From Lysinibacillus composti (GTDB taxonomy: Bacteria > Bacillota > Bacilli > Bacillales_A > Planococcaceae), in contig NZ_JAFBDY010000023.1 in the NCBI RefSeq assembly GCF_016908465.1, positions 1 through 52,226 on the forward strand: a DNA stretch of 52,226 nt, given 5' to 3'. The translations under genes and the position numbers were made by a program. Below the pieces are notes generated by a model that searched no databases, had not been told where the DNA came from, and was given only the letters and a program-made list of their open reading frames with translations. Numbering within the stretch: position 1 is the stretch's first letter; every line of letters begins with the position of its first letter. Below, piece by piece: positions 18,110 through 27,778 of the stretch.

Positions 18110-18667
18110 TTACTTCAACTTTCTTTTTTTTACTTCTCGTATTATTGTACTTTTAGAGATTCCAGTTAGCTCGGCGACTTGATTATATGAGTTACTATTA
18201 AGCAGTTGTACCGCATGGTTTAACTGTTTTTTTGTATACTTTGGAGGTCGGCCTTCTTTAAAGCCAGGTTGTTGTTTTGCAATTGCTTTTCCTTCTTGTG
18301 TACGCTCAACAATCATATCTCGTTCAAATTCAGCAAATGCGAAAAAAATATTCCTTACGAGTTTAGATGCTGGTGTGTTATCTAGTAATCCCATATTAAG
18401 AATATGGACTGCTATCCCTCTGTCAATTAACTCTCTCACAAGCTCACTACCTTTAGTAGCGGATCGTGCGAAACGATCTAATTTAGTTACAACTAAAGTA
18501 TCTCCAACCTCTAACTTTCTTAATAACGTATTAAATTGGGGACGATTTGTTTGAGTTCCTGTAAAATGCTCACTGTAGATTTCATCACAACCAGCTGCTT
18601 TTAAGTTTTGGATTTGGGTTTCAAGATCTTGTCCAGCTGTTGAAACTCTAGCATAACCATATTTCAA
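18110..18667 (-). CDS. Serine recombinase, Tn3 resolvase type
   Basis: 185 residues with every hallmark of a small serine recombinase: [17 protein letters not shown] (catalytic Ser at about residue 9), [18 protein letters not shown], and [18 protein letters not shown]-terminal helix-turn-helix spans about residues 150-183 ([18 protein letters not shown]). It differs clearly from the enzyme at 5944, so the two came from different elements. Convergent with the membrane protein; the 16-base gap holds no terminator. Paired inverted sites just upstream (18704-18767) look like its res region. Confidence 0.95.
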   Translation of the reverse strand: MKYGYARVSTAGQDLETQIQNLKAAGCDEIYSEHFTGTQTNRPQFNTLLRKLEVGDTLVVTKLDRFARSATKGSELVRELIDRGIAVHILNMGLLDNTPASKLVRNIFFAFAEFERDMIVERTQEGKAIAKQQPGFKEGRPPKYTKKQLNHAVQLLNSNSYNQVAELTGISKSTIIREVKKRKLK

Positions 18668-18703
18668 AAAGTTTACCCCCTAAATGAAAATATAATTTTG
18701 ATT

Positions 18704-18767
18704 ATAAGTTATGACACCGTTTGATATATTGATTTTATCATAATTTACAAATGGTATCAAAACTTAT
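18704..18767. promoter_or_regulatory. Candidate res/crossover site of the recombinase
   Basis: ATAAGTTATGACACCG at 18704-18719 recurs in inverse orientation as ATAAGTTTTGATACCA on the minus strand at 18752-18767 (13 of 16 identical). TTATAAGTTATG also occurs directly at 18702 and 18764. Inverted half-sites upstream of the gene are the usual arrangement for Tn3-type resolvases, which both recombine and self-repress there. Confidence 0.5.
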
Positions 18768-18786
18768 AAGTTATGGGAATTGGTGA

Positions 18787-18900
18787 CGATATCAAGTATT
18801 CAGAGAATCTCAAATAGAAGGTTATGAGAAAATGGGAGAGCATTTTAATGGTTTCACACGAGGAGAAAACCACACTTATCAGCAGCGTAAAAAATTCTAA
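18787..18900 (+). pseudogene. Short C-terminal gene remnant
   Basis: The open frame encodes FRESQIEGYEKMGEHFNGFT and ends YQQRKKF. It has no good start apart from an internal ATG that would give 22 residues. The sequence looks like real protein, probably the tail of a gene cut by the recombination event next to it. Family unknown. Confidence 0.3.
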
Positions 18901-18988
18901 ATCGATTATCCATAATGACATCTACTAAATAGAGGTGTGAAAAGGAAAATACAGGGGAGAAATAGGTGGTAAATTTAAAATGGAAAAG

Positions 18989-19015
18989 TGTCCCGTTAGA
19001 ACGGGACATTTTTTT
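18989..19015. terminator. Terminator after the helicase gene
   Basis: TGTCCCGTT pairs perfectly with AACGGGACA, with seven T on the plus side and CTTTTCC on the minus side. It lies a few bases beyond the stop of the minus-strand helicase gene and could work in both directions. Confidence 0.85.
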
Positions 19016-19017
19016 AT

Positions 19018-22000
19018 TTAGATAAATAATTCGTAACATATTAGTCTCACTTCACTATTTTTGTTTAAATCGGTAACATTTTCTTCAATATCAATATATT
19101 CTAATATTTCGTCTAATTTATTAATTAGTTCTTCATCTGAGAGTAAAGAAATTTCAATGGTCTTTAACTTGCTAATTGTTCCTTTATGCAGTGGATTTTT
19201 TAATTTTTTTCTTATTTTCCGCTGCTCACGGGTTATTCTAGTTCTAAATTTCGTTTTTGAAAAAATCTTCTCTAATCTTTCGGCAATATCTTTTTGGACT
19301 TTATCAATTTCCGAAGATGTAACCTGAATTTGAGCAATATCATTTACTTGATCTGCTACATATTTTTTACCAATTTCCAATAAAAGATTTACATTATAAT
19401 CAGTTTCTCTTTTAATTGGTTTGTTGGACAAATAATTTCCGCTAGAAATGATTTTATATATTTCAGCCTTACTTGTTTTCATTTCCTTTAAATTTATATC
19501 ATAAAATAACCAGTAGCTTTCGTTAGACACTTTAAAATACATAAATATTCCTTTATATAACTCTGATTTTTTTATTGAAAAAATACCGTCTGGAAAATTA
19601 GAGACCAACTTTTTATTCTCATCATTATTAAAAATTAATTCTTTATAATCCTCATAAATATACTCGTCTGAAGGTACAATTTCTTCTCTATCAAGTTCAA
19701 GTTCATCTAATAAAGATTGATCTTCACTATTTATTCTTAAAATTTGATCATGATCTTTTTCATTAAATACTTTATCAATCAGAATTTCATCATCTGATAT
19801 AATTCGACTCTCATTTCCAATAGTTTCATTAATATATTTTATTTTTTCAGATAGTCTTTTTGTTAATTTTAAAATTGAGTCTAATTTATCATCTGGAATA
19901 AAATTATAGATATATATATTGTTATGCTCAGTAGTGATACGGTCAATTCTACCTTCTCGTTGAATTATTCTAACTGGATTCCATGTTAAATCATAATTAA
20001 TGATTGTATTACAATCTTGTAAATTCTGACCTTCTGATAAAATATCAGTAGATACTAAAATATTTATTTCGGGTTTTTCTGGGTCAAATAGTTCTGGATT
20101 TGCAATTGGAGCAAATTGAGCAACTACTTTTTCTTTTTTATTATTTTGATTGTTTTTGCTATCAATTTCACTTACTATACCAAAATTATTATCAAGGAGA
20201 TGTTTATAAATATAACGTGCAGTATCTTTGAATTGAGTGAATATAAGCAGTTTTTGTTTCTTATTTTTACGATATTCGAGTTTTATATGATTAATTAATG
20301 TTTGAAGTTTAACATCACTTTCATGATCAATATCTGCAATCATTTCTATAATTTTATTAAGATTTTCTTTATCAGCTTCAATTTTCAATAATAAATCTTC
20401 AATATTTCCTTGATAATCTGATAAATTGATTTTTGTTACATTGTCTAAAATATCAAAGCTGTCCGAATCTAAATCATCCATTACATCCTTTTTTGTAACA
20501 AGGAAACCTTCCGAAATCGCTGAAAGGAGTAAATTACAATATCGTATTTGTTTCATTATAGAATTTCTGAATGCTTCAACCGAGCTTTCGAATCTTTTTA
20601 ATAACATTGTTTTAACAAGAGCATTGTTGTTGAATTGATGCTTTTTTGAAATCGAATCTTCACTTATTATTGGTAAATTTAGGTATTCAATTGTATTTGC
20701 TATCTCAGTGAAAATATTTTCTCCATATAAATCAGAGATACTATAGCTGATCTTCTTCAAATGCCTTGAAGGAAACCTAATTTCTTTTCCATTAACATAT
20801 AAAGTTTTTTCCTTGTTTCCGTATTTCCTTCTAATGAAAGTCCTACTTCTTCTAATCATAACTTCATTTAAAATATTTGAAACTTGATCTTTCTTTTCCT
20901 CGTAATTATTAAAGATGTCTTTTAATTTTGCTATTCCAAACTTATTCTTAAAATCATCATCTTTTAAAAACAATGTGAGAATATTATATAAATCATATAT
21001 TGAATTATTTACAGGGGTAGCTGTTAATTGAACTACTTTTTTGTCCATAGTTACTTGAATTAATTCTTTATATCTATTTGCATTATCGTTACGGAAATTG
21101 TGAGCTTCATCTATAATTATATTTTCAACATTTTGAACTTTATCAAAAGGAATTCCATCCTTGCCAATTGCTTCCTGAGTTAGTAATTCAATTGATATAT
21201 TTAATTCATTTGCTTGATGTTCCCACATTGTTTTTAATGAAGCAGGACAAATAATTAATGTTGTCATTTCGTGTAATGAAAAATACCTTAAAAGCCCTTT
21301 GGCAACATATGTTTTCCCTAATCCAACACTGTCTGCAATAATTACACCATTATATTTTTCTAAAATCTGTATTGCTTTTCTTACAGCAAAAGCTTGAAAT
21401 TCAGTTAAATCGTCGAGGTTTAAAGACTGTATTTCTTCAAAGGTAGGGTCATCTTTTAAATATTCAAAAAGTGTTTTTAGTAAAATATCAAACGGAGAAA
21501 ACTCTAATTTTTCAACTTGTATATTATTATCAATAATATTAAGCAATTGTTCATTAAAATCTTCTGCTTCATTCCAAATTCCATTAAACCAATTTTTTAC
21601 TTCCTTTATAGCAGAAGGTTGACGTAGTACAGCATTTAGTTCCGTATTCATTTTAGTTGCATCATGGTCACCTAAACCGCTTTTTGTAAAATTGCTAGAG
21701 CCAACTATTGCATATTGTTCTTTAATATCTCCGTTATTATATGAAACGTCAAAAATGTATGCTTTAGAATGGAATTTATCTTTAACAAAAATTTTAAAAT
21801 TTACTTTTCCATCTCGAATCAATTCGGATAATTCATAAATTTCTTGTTTTTGATTATCGTCTAAATATGATATGTCTTTTTCCATTGATCGAAGTATTAA
21901 ATTTTTCTTTAAATCATAACCAGACGAAATTTCACTTGCAGTCATAGCATTTGTTTCGTTTCCTATTACTATATTAATAGAACAGTTTTCATTGATGTTT

Positions 22001-22137
22001 TCTTTAACTAAGTTAAAACCATTAAGGTAGAAATAGCCAGCAGCTATATCTACCTTATCAGCATATTTTATTAACTTATTAATTGTATCTTTTAACAAAC
22101 TTGTTCTATTATCAATTATTTCTGGTATTTCAGGCAT
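19018..22137 (-). CDS. PLD-nuclease / SNF2 helicase fusion
   Basis: 1039 residues. The N-terminal phospholipase-D-type domain carries one HKD motif, HSKAYIFD (123-130), followed by GSSNFTKSGL (146-155). Such domains are metal-independent nucleases that work as dimers. A superfamily-2 SNF2 motor follows: Walker A ADSVGLGKT (268-276), DEAH (343-346), QLTATPVNNS, and IQREGRIDRI near residue 740. The C-terminal ~250 residues are helical and acidic. It is second in an operon with the Eco57I-like methyltransferase, 18 bases apart. Together they resemble a split type I/ISP-like restriction system, or a reduced relative of DISARM, where helicase, PLD and methylase are separate proteins. Confidence 0.88.
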   Translation of the reverse strand: MPEIPEIIDNRTSLLKDTINKLIKYADKVDIAAGYFYLNGFNLVKENINENCSINIVIGNETNAMTASEISSGYDLKKNLILRSMEKDISYLDDNQKQEIYELSELIRDGKVNFKIFVKDKFHSKAYIFDVSYNNGDIKEQYAIVGSSNFTKSGLGDHDATKMNTELNAVLRQPSAIKEVKNWFNGIWNEAEDFNEQLLNIIDNNIQVEKLEFSPFDILLKTLFEYLKDDPTFEEIQSLNLDDLTEFQAFAVRKAIQILEKYNGVIIADSVGLGKTYVAKGLLRYFSLHEMTTLIICPASLKTMWEHQANELNISIELLTQEAIGKDGIPFDKVQNVENIIIDEAHNFRNDNANRYKELIQVTMDKKVVQLTATPVNNSIYDLYNILTLFLKDDDFKNKFGIAKLKDIFNNYEEKKDQVSNILNEVMIRRSRTFIRRKYGNKEKTLYVNGKEIRFPSRHLKKISYSISDLYGENIFTEIANTIEYLNLPIISEDSISKKHQFNNNALVKTMLLKRFESSVEAFRNSIMKQIRYCNLLLSAISEGFLVTKKDVMDDLDSDSFDILDNVTKINLSDYQGNIEDLLLKIEADKENLNKIIEMIADIDHESDVKLQTLINHIKLEYRKNKKQKLLIFTQFKDTARYIYKHLLDNNFGIVSEIDSKNNQNNKKEKVVAQFAPIANPELFDPEKPEINILVSTDILSEGQNLQDCNTIINYDLTWNPVRIIQREGRIDRITTEHNNIYIYNFIPDDKLDSILKLTKRLSEKIKYINETIGNESRIISDDEILIDKVFNEKDHDQILRINSEDQSLLDELELDREEIVPSDEYIYEDYKELIFNNDENKKLVSNFPDGIFSIKKSELYKGIFMYFKVSNESYWLFYDINLKEMKTSKAEIYKIISSGNYLSNKPIKRETDYNVNLLLEIGKKYVADQVNDIAQIQVTSSEIDKVQKDIAERLEKIFSKTKFRTRITREQRKIRKKLKNPLHKGTISKLKTIEISLLSDEELINKLDEILEYIDIEENVTDLNKNSEVRLICYELFI

Positions 22138-22155
22138 CGCTACCTCACTCCAATT

Positions 22156-25100
22156 CTAATCAATAATACTTAATAATGTGTGTATATCATCATTTGATAA
22201 CCCATAAATTTCAAATACTAATCGATCAATTTCGAGTTGTACTTCTTCTATTTCTTTTTCAATACCTTGCTCACTCAATAATCTGAAAATGGTATGAACT
22301 ATTGTTTCCATTTGATAAGTTTGTTCTTTATTTCCTAATTTTATTGGTAACGCCCTGACGTCAGTAACCAGTATTTTAGGAAAAAGTCCTTTTTTGGCTT
22401 TTGGAGAAGTTCCATAGTTGTAAATAGCAAATAATTTAGAGTTCAATAAGCCCAAGATATAAAATAGTGATACCTTACTTTGTTCTTTTTGAATAATATT
22501 TATTATGCTAGGAGTATTATAATATTCGTCCTCTGTGTATCCCGCATTAAGTCTACCTGTTTGTTTATTAACAATTTCTCGTACTAAAACTCTTGGTCCT
22601 GTAAAATACTTTCGTTCTCTTGGTGCACCTAACCAATCACCATAACTAATCCAAACCTTTTCATTCCACTTTACTACGTATCTTTTTACATCTTCACCCT
22701 TTAATTCAGGTTTATACGTCTCATCTTTTGGATAATTGGAATGCCAAATTCTATTTTTTATTGTTTCGGGTGAGTGACCTTTATATTTATCATAAGCAAT
22801 TAATCCTTGACTCACATCAAAATAATTTTCAAGTGGTTTCCCCTTTGAAGCAATTTTCTTAATAAGCTGCTCCTGTTCTTCTGTAAATCTCATCATATAT
22901 AACCACGTTTTATCGTTTTTGAGAAGGTCCTTAATAGGTTTTTTATTTTTGTAGTAGAACCCCTCATATTCTGAATCAAAATTATAATATTTTAAATCGT
23001 AATTGTTCATTGTGTTCTTTATTCCATATTTAATTACAGTTCTTACTTTTGCCTTTTTGAAAACATCTACTTCAGTTAAATCAAAGATGCTATCTAATAT
23101 TGACTCTGTAATAATTTCATTTCTAAAATTTTTGGCATAAACATTAAATAGGAAAGTATTTGTAGTAATATAGCTAATAATTCCGTTTGGTTTTATTAGT
23201 TCTAGTCCTCTTAAATAAAAGTATTGTGATGATTCATAATCAGCTACATTGGGATATTTACTTTTAAGAAATGTTTTTTCATATTCATTAAATTCAGCCC
23301 CATAGGGTGGATTCCCAATAATAATATCAAAACCCTGATTTTCAAATATTTCAGGGAAATTTATTTTCCAAGAGAATAATTCTCTACTATTTAAACTTTC
23401 TGGAATCCTCTTTTTATCCGATATAAAAGAGTGAAGCAAATCACTTTCTAATTCTTTAATAGAATTTTTAATTTCATGTTTATTAACTGTAGCATGAAAG
23501 TAATCATTTTTTTTAGAAATTATTTCGTCAATTATTGAATGCAATTTACTTGTCTTTTCAAATAATGAGATTTGTCCATAACCTAATTTGTTAAATTCCT
23601 CATCAAAATCTATTCCATCAATTGAGGGGAATAAACTATTACCTTGAATAATTTTATATGCTAGGTTTGGTAGCGGCCTAATTTCTTCAATTGAATTAGC
23701 ATTATGTTCAACGGAAAGTGATAGCCAAAGCCGTAATTGAGCGATATCTATTGCTCCTTCTTCTCGGTCAACACCATATAAATTTTCTTTAATAATTTCT
23801 TTTTTACTATCAAAGATATTAATTCTAGAAGCCATTGAATGTAATGAGATTTTCCTTTTAATTTCTACTAATATATGAAGCATCCCTAAAATGAAAGCAC
23901 CTGAACCCACGGCTGGATCACATATTTTTAATTGATTAAGTTCGTTTAAGACTTTGGTTGCTTCATTCATGGTTAATTTATAAACCGAGCAATCTTTTAT
24001 CTCGGTATTTTGATTATCAATAATCACTTTCTTTTGTTTTGAATATAAGTTTTCATCCTCTAGGTGAAGAATTAAATATTCAAATTTGTTGTAAAGAGAG
24101 GTTTCGAATTTATTACTAAAATACTTTATTAATGAAGTCTTACATATTTCATTAATTATATTTCTTGGAGTGTAAAAGCTACCTGTATTCGAACGTTCCT
24201 CTTCTATAATCATATTTTCAAAAATCCTACCTAGTAATTCTGGATCAACAGCAATGTCGGTATCGTAACCAAGATCTTCTCTTACAGTAAAGTTATATTT
24301 ATTTAAAAGGTTTTCGAATATACTCTGAAAAACTTCATTGTTAATATGGATATTTTTGTTGACCTCGTAATATGGATTTGCCTCAAATAATCCACCATTT
24401 AAATATGGGATTCCATGAAAGCTTTCAATAATCTCAATATCATCTAAAACTGGCTCATAATTTTCATATAGACTTTTTGCTTGTTTAGATCTTTTATTTT
24501 TAGTAAATAAATTTTCTTCAAATGGAGTATTTAAACATTCAAAAAAGAGAGGTTTTAAAATATCTTGAAAATAATTTTTATCATTTAATAAGCAATATTG
24601 AAATCTGTCGTATAGATAATTTTTTACTCCATTAAGCCAACCTTTTTGCTGAATAAAGTATAAGAAAATTAATCTACTAAGAATAAGTAGTGCATAATTT
24701 TTTTTGTCTTTATTTGATTCTAGTCCTTTAATATTCTCAGTAAAGTAATCAATTTGAACTTTAAATTCCTCAAAAAATTTGTCTGTTACGCGTTCGATAT
24801 CAAACGCATCTTTATGAACTTTTGCTATATCTAGATCATCGATGATTTCTTTTCCACTTAGTTTTATTTCAGATAATATTCTAATATCAGTAGCAGTTAA
24901 CCTATTTTTTTCTATTCTTAATCGTCTAATCTTAATTTTCCCATCATTATCTCTATGGTAATGTAAAAAAACTGTATTACTATAATCGAGTGTAGTAAAT
25001 ATTAGTAAATTATAATCAAAAGGATTTCTACGATACAACCGATTAGCTATTGTATTCATGAATTCAGTTTTTAGCTTATCGATTTCAAATATCCATATTT

Positions 25101-25254
25101 TGAAATCATCAGTATTACTAATTAAATGTGCGTTTTGTAGCCAATCGTAAGTGAAATCAAGTTTTGTTTTATCAAATGCAAAAATAGGATTATTTTCATA
25201 ACCAATTTTTGAAAAGTATTTTTGTATATTTTCTTTACTTTGCAAATTGATCAT
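22156..25254 (-). CDS. Eco57I-type adenine methyltransferase with TaqI-like specificity domain
   Basis: 1032 residues, first gene of the operon. An N-terminal region (1-340) of mixed helices is typical for Eco57I/PglX-like proteins; I see no clear PD-(D/E)XK motif in it. The Rossmann methylase core has DPAVGSGAF (motif I, about residue 445) and IIIGNPPYGAEF (motif IV, about 646). This predicts transfer of a methyl group from SAM to the adenine N6. The C-terminal ~250 residues (ELKGEDVKRYVV ... YFTGPRVLVREIV ... LFYILGLLNSKL) are the target-recognition domain. It should mark self DNA so that the PLD-helicase partner attacks only unmethylated DNA. Confidence 0.9.
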   Translation of the reverse strand: MINLQSKENIQKYFSKIGYENNPIFAFDKTKLDFTYDWLQNAHLISNTDDFKIWIFEIDKLKTEFMNTIANRLYRRNPFDYNLLIFTTLDYSNTVFLHYHRDNDGKIKIRRLRIEKNRLTATDIRILSEIKLSGKEIIDDLDIAKVHKDAFDIERVTDKFFEEFKVQIDYFTENIKGLESNKDKKNYALLILSRLIFLYFIQQKGWLNGVKNYLYDRFQYCLLNDKNYFQDILKPLFFECLNTPFEENLFTKNKRSKQAKSLYENYEPVLDDIEIIESFHGIPYLNGGLFEANPYYEVNKNIHINNEVFQSIFENLLNKYNFTVREDLGYDTDIAVDPELLGRIFENMIIEEERSNTGSFYTPRNIINEICKTSLIKYFSNKFETSLYNKFEYLILHLEDENLYSKQKKVIIDNQNTEIKDCSVYKLTMNEATKVLNELNQLKICDPAVGSGAFILGMLHILVEIKRKISLHSMASRINIFDSKKEIIKENLYGVDREEGAIDIAQLRLWLSLSVEHNANSIEEIRPLPNLAYKIIQGNSLFPSIDGIDFDEEFNKLGYGQISLFEKTSKLHSIIDEIISKKNDYFHATVNKHEIKNSIKELESDLLHSFISDKKRIPESLNSRELFSWKINFPEIFENQGFDIIIGNPPYGAEFNEYEKTFLKSKYPNVADYESSQYFYLRGLELIKPNGIISYITTNTFLFNVYAKNFRNEIITESILDSIFDLTEVDVFKKAKVRTVIKYGIKNTMNNYDLKYYNFDSEYEGFYYKNKKPIKDLLKNDKTWLYMMRFTEEQEQLIKKIASKGKPLENYFDVSQGLIAYDKYKGHSPETIKNRIWHSNYPKDETYKPELKGEDVKRYVVKWNEKVWISYGDWLGAPRERKYFTGPRVLVREIVNKQTGRLNAGYTEDEYYNTPSIINIIQKEQSKVSLFYILGLLNSKLFAIYNYGTSPKAKKGLFPKILVTDVRALPIKLGNKEQTYQMETIVHTIFRLLSEQGIEKEIEEVQLEIDRLVFEIYGLSNDDIHTLLSIID

Positions 25255-25574
25255 ATGTCTTCCTCCAAAACCTTAATAATATTAAATATAACATATATAT
25301 AATTTTATCCTTTATTAATAAACATAAAACAATTCTTCATTAGTAATAAAATAATAAAATCCATTAACTTGTCAGATTCAGTCTTTAGGAAGGTTTTGGG
25401 GTGTAAACCGTAAATAGGTATGGATTCATGAAACTTTAAAGGGTTATTTATACTGCATTATCAACAAAACAATAGATTTCCAAAGCTATTACAATTATGG
25501 TTCCTTTTTTATTGTAGAAAATATAAAGAAATACATTCATAATAAAATTTGGAAGTTAAGGAGAGGATAATTAA
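25255..25574. other. Divergent intergenic region
   Basis: 320 A/T-rich bases between the methyltransferase start (minus) and the AbiC-like gene (plus). Both promoters should lie here, but no convincing -35/-10 pair stands out. AAGGAGAGG at 25558-25566 is the ribosome site of the TTG start at 25575. Confidence 0.5.
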
Positions 25575-26741
25575 TTGTTAAATTATTTATTATTTGCTTT
25601 ATTGGTTTTTTTAATTACAGTTGTCATAACCACAGTAATCAGTACATCTTTAAGAGATGAAAGAAAAAACAAACAGGATAAGAGTAATGAAAGTAGATGG
25701 ATCTATGCGGGTACAACATTTGCAATTGCAGGATTTGCATCGCCCTTAATTATATTATTAATGATAGGTAAGAAACCTACAGTTGATTTGTTTGCAGACA
25801 TTGGAACTATAGGGGACTTTTTTGGCGGAACTATGGTTGGTTTATTAAGTCTGTCTAGTATATTATTTGTAACTGCAGCTGTAATGATGCAAAAAGATGA
25901 GTTGAAGCTTCAAAGAGAGGAACTTTCAAAAACTACAAAAGAGTTTGAAGTTACTAATAACACTATGAAAAAACAAGCTTTTGATAGTACGTTTTTTAAT
26001 TTAATTAGTTTGCAGAACGATATTCTAAAAGAAGTAACATTTAAAAATAAATCAGGTAGAGATGCAATTGAACAACTATTTATTATTTTCCAAACTAATA
26101 TTTCAACGAAGAGTAGGGATGAATTTGAAATATATATAAGTAACTTAGATGATTTGATGAAAATAAGAATACTATATTTTGAGCTTGAGAAGCTCAAGCT
26201 TGACTCAGAAAGTTATTACATGGAAATAAATATTTTCTCTGAAGCGCTTCCTACTTTAATAGCTAAATATGAATTATTAAATGAACATGGAATATGGAGT
26301 CCCGATGGAAAATTTTATAACAAATTGAATAATAATTTAACACGATATTTAATGGATAAAGATTATATAAACCTTGAATATAATCTTTATGTCCCTATAG
26401 ATGATATTGGATGGAGGCAAAATTACTATGAGAAATTTTATAGTAGCAGTGTTAATACTATAGGACATTATTTTAGAAACCTTTATAGGATAGTAAAATT
26501 TATTGTTGAATCTGATCTTAAAGAGACAGAAAAAAAAACATATGTAGGTATACTTAGAGCACAATTGTCTACATCAGAATTAATAATGCTTTATTATAAT
26601 ATCTGTTATTCAAGTAAGGGTGAAAAATTCTACAATCTACTAATAGAAAATAAGGTCAATTTTTTTCAAGAACATTTAAACGAAGTAGATTTTGTCTTTA
26701 AAAATAATTGTCCATTTTTAGATGAGTTAATAAATATTTAA
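25575..26741 (+). CDS. Membrane-anchored phage abortive infection protein (AbiC-like)
   Basis: 388 residues from TTG, with AAGGAGAGG eight bases upstream. Two N-terminal membrane spans (about 2-24, LLFALLVFLITVVITTVIS; and 47-66, FAIAGFASPLIILLMIG) precede the family hallmark IGTIGDFFGGTMVGLLSLSS, which may form a third span. A coiled coil follows (LKLQREELSKTTKEFEVTN), then KKQAFDSTFFNLISLQNDIL. This layout fits the putative AbiC family of phage-exclusion proteins, which arrest infected cells by an unknown mechanism. The C-terminal half is cytoplasmic and helical. It is divergent from the methyltransferase operon and is the last gene before the tmRNA scar. Confidence 0.8.
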   Translation: MLNYLLFALLVFLITVVITTVISTSLRDERKNKQDKSNESRWIYAGTTFAIAGFASPLIILLMIGKKPTVDLFADIGTIGDFFGGTMVGLLSLSSILFVTAAVMMQKDELKLQREELSKTTKEFEVTNNTMKKQAFDSTFFNLISLQNDILKEVTFKNKSGRDAIEQLFIIFQTNISTKSRDEFEIYISNLDDLMKIRILYFELEKLKLDSESYYMEINIFSEALPTLIAKYELLNEHGIWSPDGKFYNKLNNNLTRYLMDKDYINLEYNLYVPIDDIGWRQNYYEKFYSSSVNTIGHYFRNLYRIVKFIVESDLKETEKKTYVGILRAQLSTSELIMLYYNICYSSKGEKFYNLLIENKVNFFQEHLNEVDFVFKNNCPFLDELINI

Positions 26742-26956
26742 TGTTACATATTTTTATTTTTTTTAAAAAAACCCCCAACAGGGAGACGGATTGAATAAAG
26801 AAAACATTCATTATCCGCATGAATTAAAAGTAAAATTGGACTTGCCCCCGACAACGCTAATTTATTTTAATGGCATTTAATTTGGCATTTTGTAATATAG
26901 ATAAATACCCCGAAGCGCTTGAGCTAACAGTGATGTCAAGCCTTTATTAAAAATAT

Positions 26957-26978
26957 GGTTCGACTCCCGCCGTCTCCA
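26957..26978 (+). other. Attachment site: copy of tmRNA 3' end
   Basis: GGTTCGACTCCCGCCGTCTC followed by CA matches the T-loop, 3' T-stem and acceptor strand of Bacillales tmRNA. The 5' half of the T-stem does not pair (ATAT instead of a CGGG-type strand) and no tmRNA body precedes it. It is therefore the duplicated att core left by integration into ssrA, with the element on its left. GTTAAC-containing repeats at about 26988 and 27035 may be recombinase arm sites. Confidence 0.75.
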
Positions 26979-27047
26979 TAAAAGTGCGTTAACCCGTTGA
27001 TATCACTAGATTTTAAAATCATGGTAACAATTGTGTTAACAAGCATC

Positions 27048-27078
27048 AAAAGCGGCCATAATTGAGTCGCTTTTTATT
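27048..27078 (+). terminator. Hairpin with T-run downstream of the att site
   Basis: AAAAGCG pairs with CGCTTTT around a GCCATAATTGAGT loop, followed by TTTATTTT. It may be the original tmRNA terminator, displaced from its gene by the insertion. Confidence 0.55.
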
Positions 27079-27266
27079 TTGCTTTGAACTCTGTGACGAA
27101 TTGCAGTTTGGAAGCTTTATTTTTTACTTTAGGAAACTTTATGCTAGATTTTGAAAAGAGAAAATCCTTTACCCTTAGGATCTGGTGAACGCAAAAAAGA
27201 ATGAGCAATTGTTTTTTTATATTCAATCTAAAGGCTGATTGATGCTATTAAAGTTCAAGAGATTCT

Positions 27267-27508
27267 AAAGTAGATAAAGACGTTGTGGCTTGAATTTTTG
27301 AAAAGTTAGGATATGTTGTATCAAAAAAAGCTATTACGGCTGACGAAGGAATGAGTTAATCACTAACTTAGGAAACATCAAGATTGGTGTGCAAGTAAAG
27401 CGCTATTCTGAAAAAGTCACAAAAAAGCTATATAAGAAGTTGTAACATGTATTAACATCATTACAAGTTAGAAAAAGGTATTGTGTATTGTGGTTATCAC
27501 ATAATGTC
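27267..27508 (+). pseudogene. Decayed Mrr-type restriction endonuclease gene
   Basis: Three frames together spell an Mrr catalytic domain. Pieces are IFEKLGYVVSKKAITADEG, then (shifted) GNIKIGVQVKRYSEKVTKK, then AI*EVVTCI and KLEKGIVYCGYH. The Gln-x-Lys motif in VQVKRYSEKV is characteristic of Mrr-type nucleases. At least four stops and two frameshifts are present, so the gene is dead. Around it, 26979-27779 holds no other gene. Confidence 0.7.
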
Positions 27509-27611
27509 AAGTTGTATCCTAGACATTCTATTACGATAGTATTTGGTGGTTGAACACATAAATATCAATGAGTCTATAGTTAGTAGTCGACTATGGACTA
27601 GATGATAATAA

Positions 27612-27645
27612 AAAGATGACAGTCGTTGTTGACTGTCATCTTTCT
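27612..27645. terminator. Bidirectional terminator
   Basis: A perfect 13-bp stem (AAAGATGACAGTC with its complement, loop GTTGTT) has A/T runs on both sides. It probably ends the minus-strand gene at 27779, about 140 bases upstream. Confidence 0.8.
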
Positions 27646-27778
27646 TTCTATTTAAATGCTTCTTTTAGTTAAACATCTAGCCATATCACAGTTCTAAAAA
27701 ATCACGCTGTTAGAATCTTCTAAATTCCTGTGCGGTAGCTGTGCATTATTTCGTCCATGTAGAAATCGTTTAGATATA

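Larger units (their letters stand above)
1..26978. mobile_element. Defence-rich genomic island integrated at tmRNA (right part)
   Basis: The stretch is visibly A/T-rich. It carries several restriction or abortive-infection modules, two serine recombinases and many gene fragments. It ends at a tmRNA 3'-end copy (26957-26978). The left boundary is not in the window, so the element starts somewhere before base 1. No tyrosine integrase is visible inside; such integrases normally sit next to the intact tmRNA, which fits the missing left end. The extent is an inference from gene content and the att-like scar. Several nested elements are also possible. Confidence 0.6.

Noticed and set aside
26781..26978. 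GGAGACGG at 26783 could pair with CCGTCTCC at 26970, like the acceptor stem of a short tmRNA.
   Set aside because: The intervening ~180 bases show no tag ORF, no D-arm-like sequence and no T-stem pairing. An att scar explains the 3' piece better.
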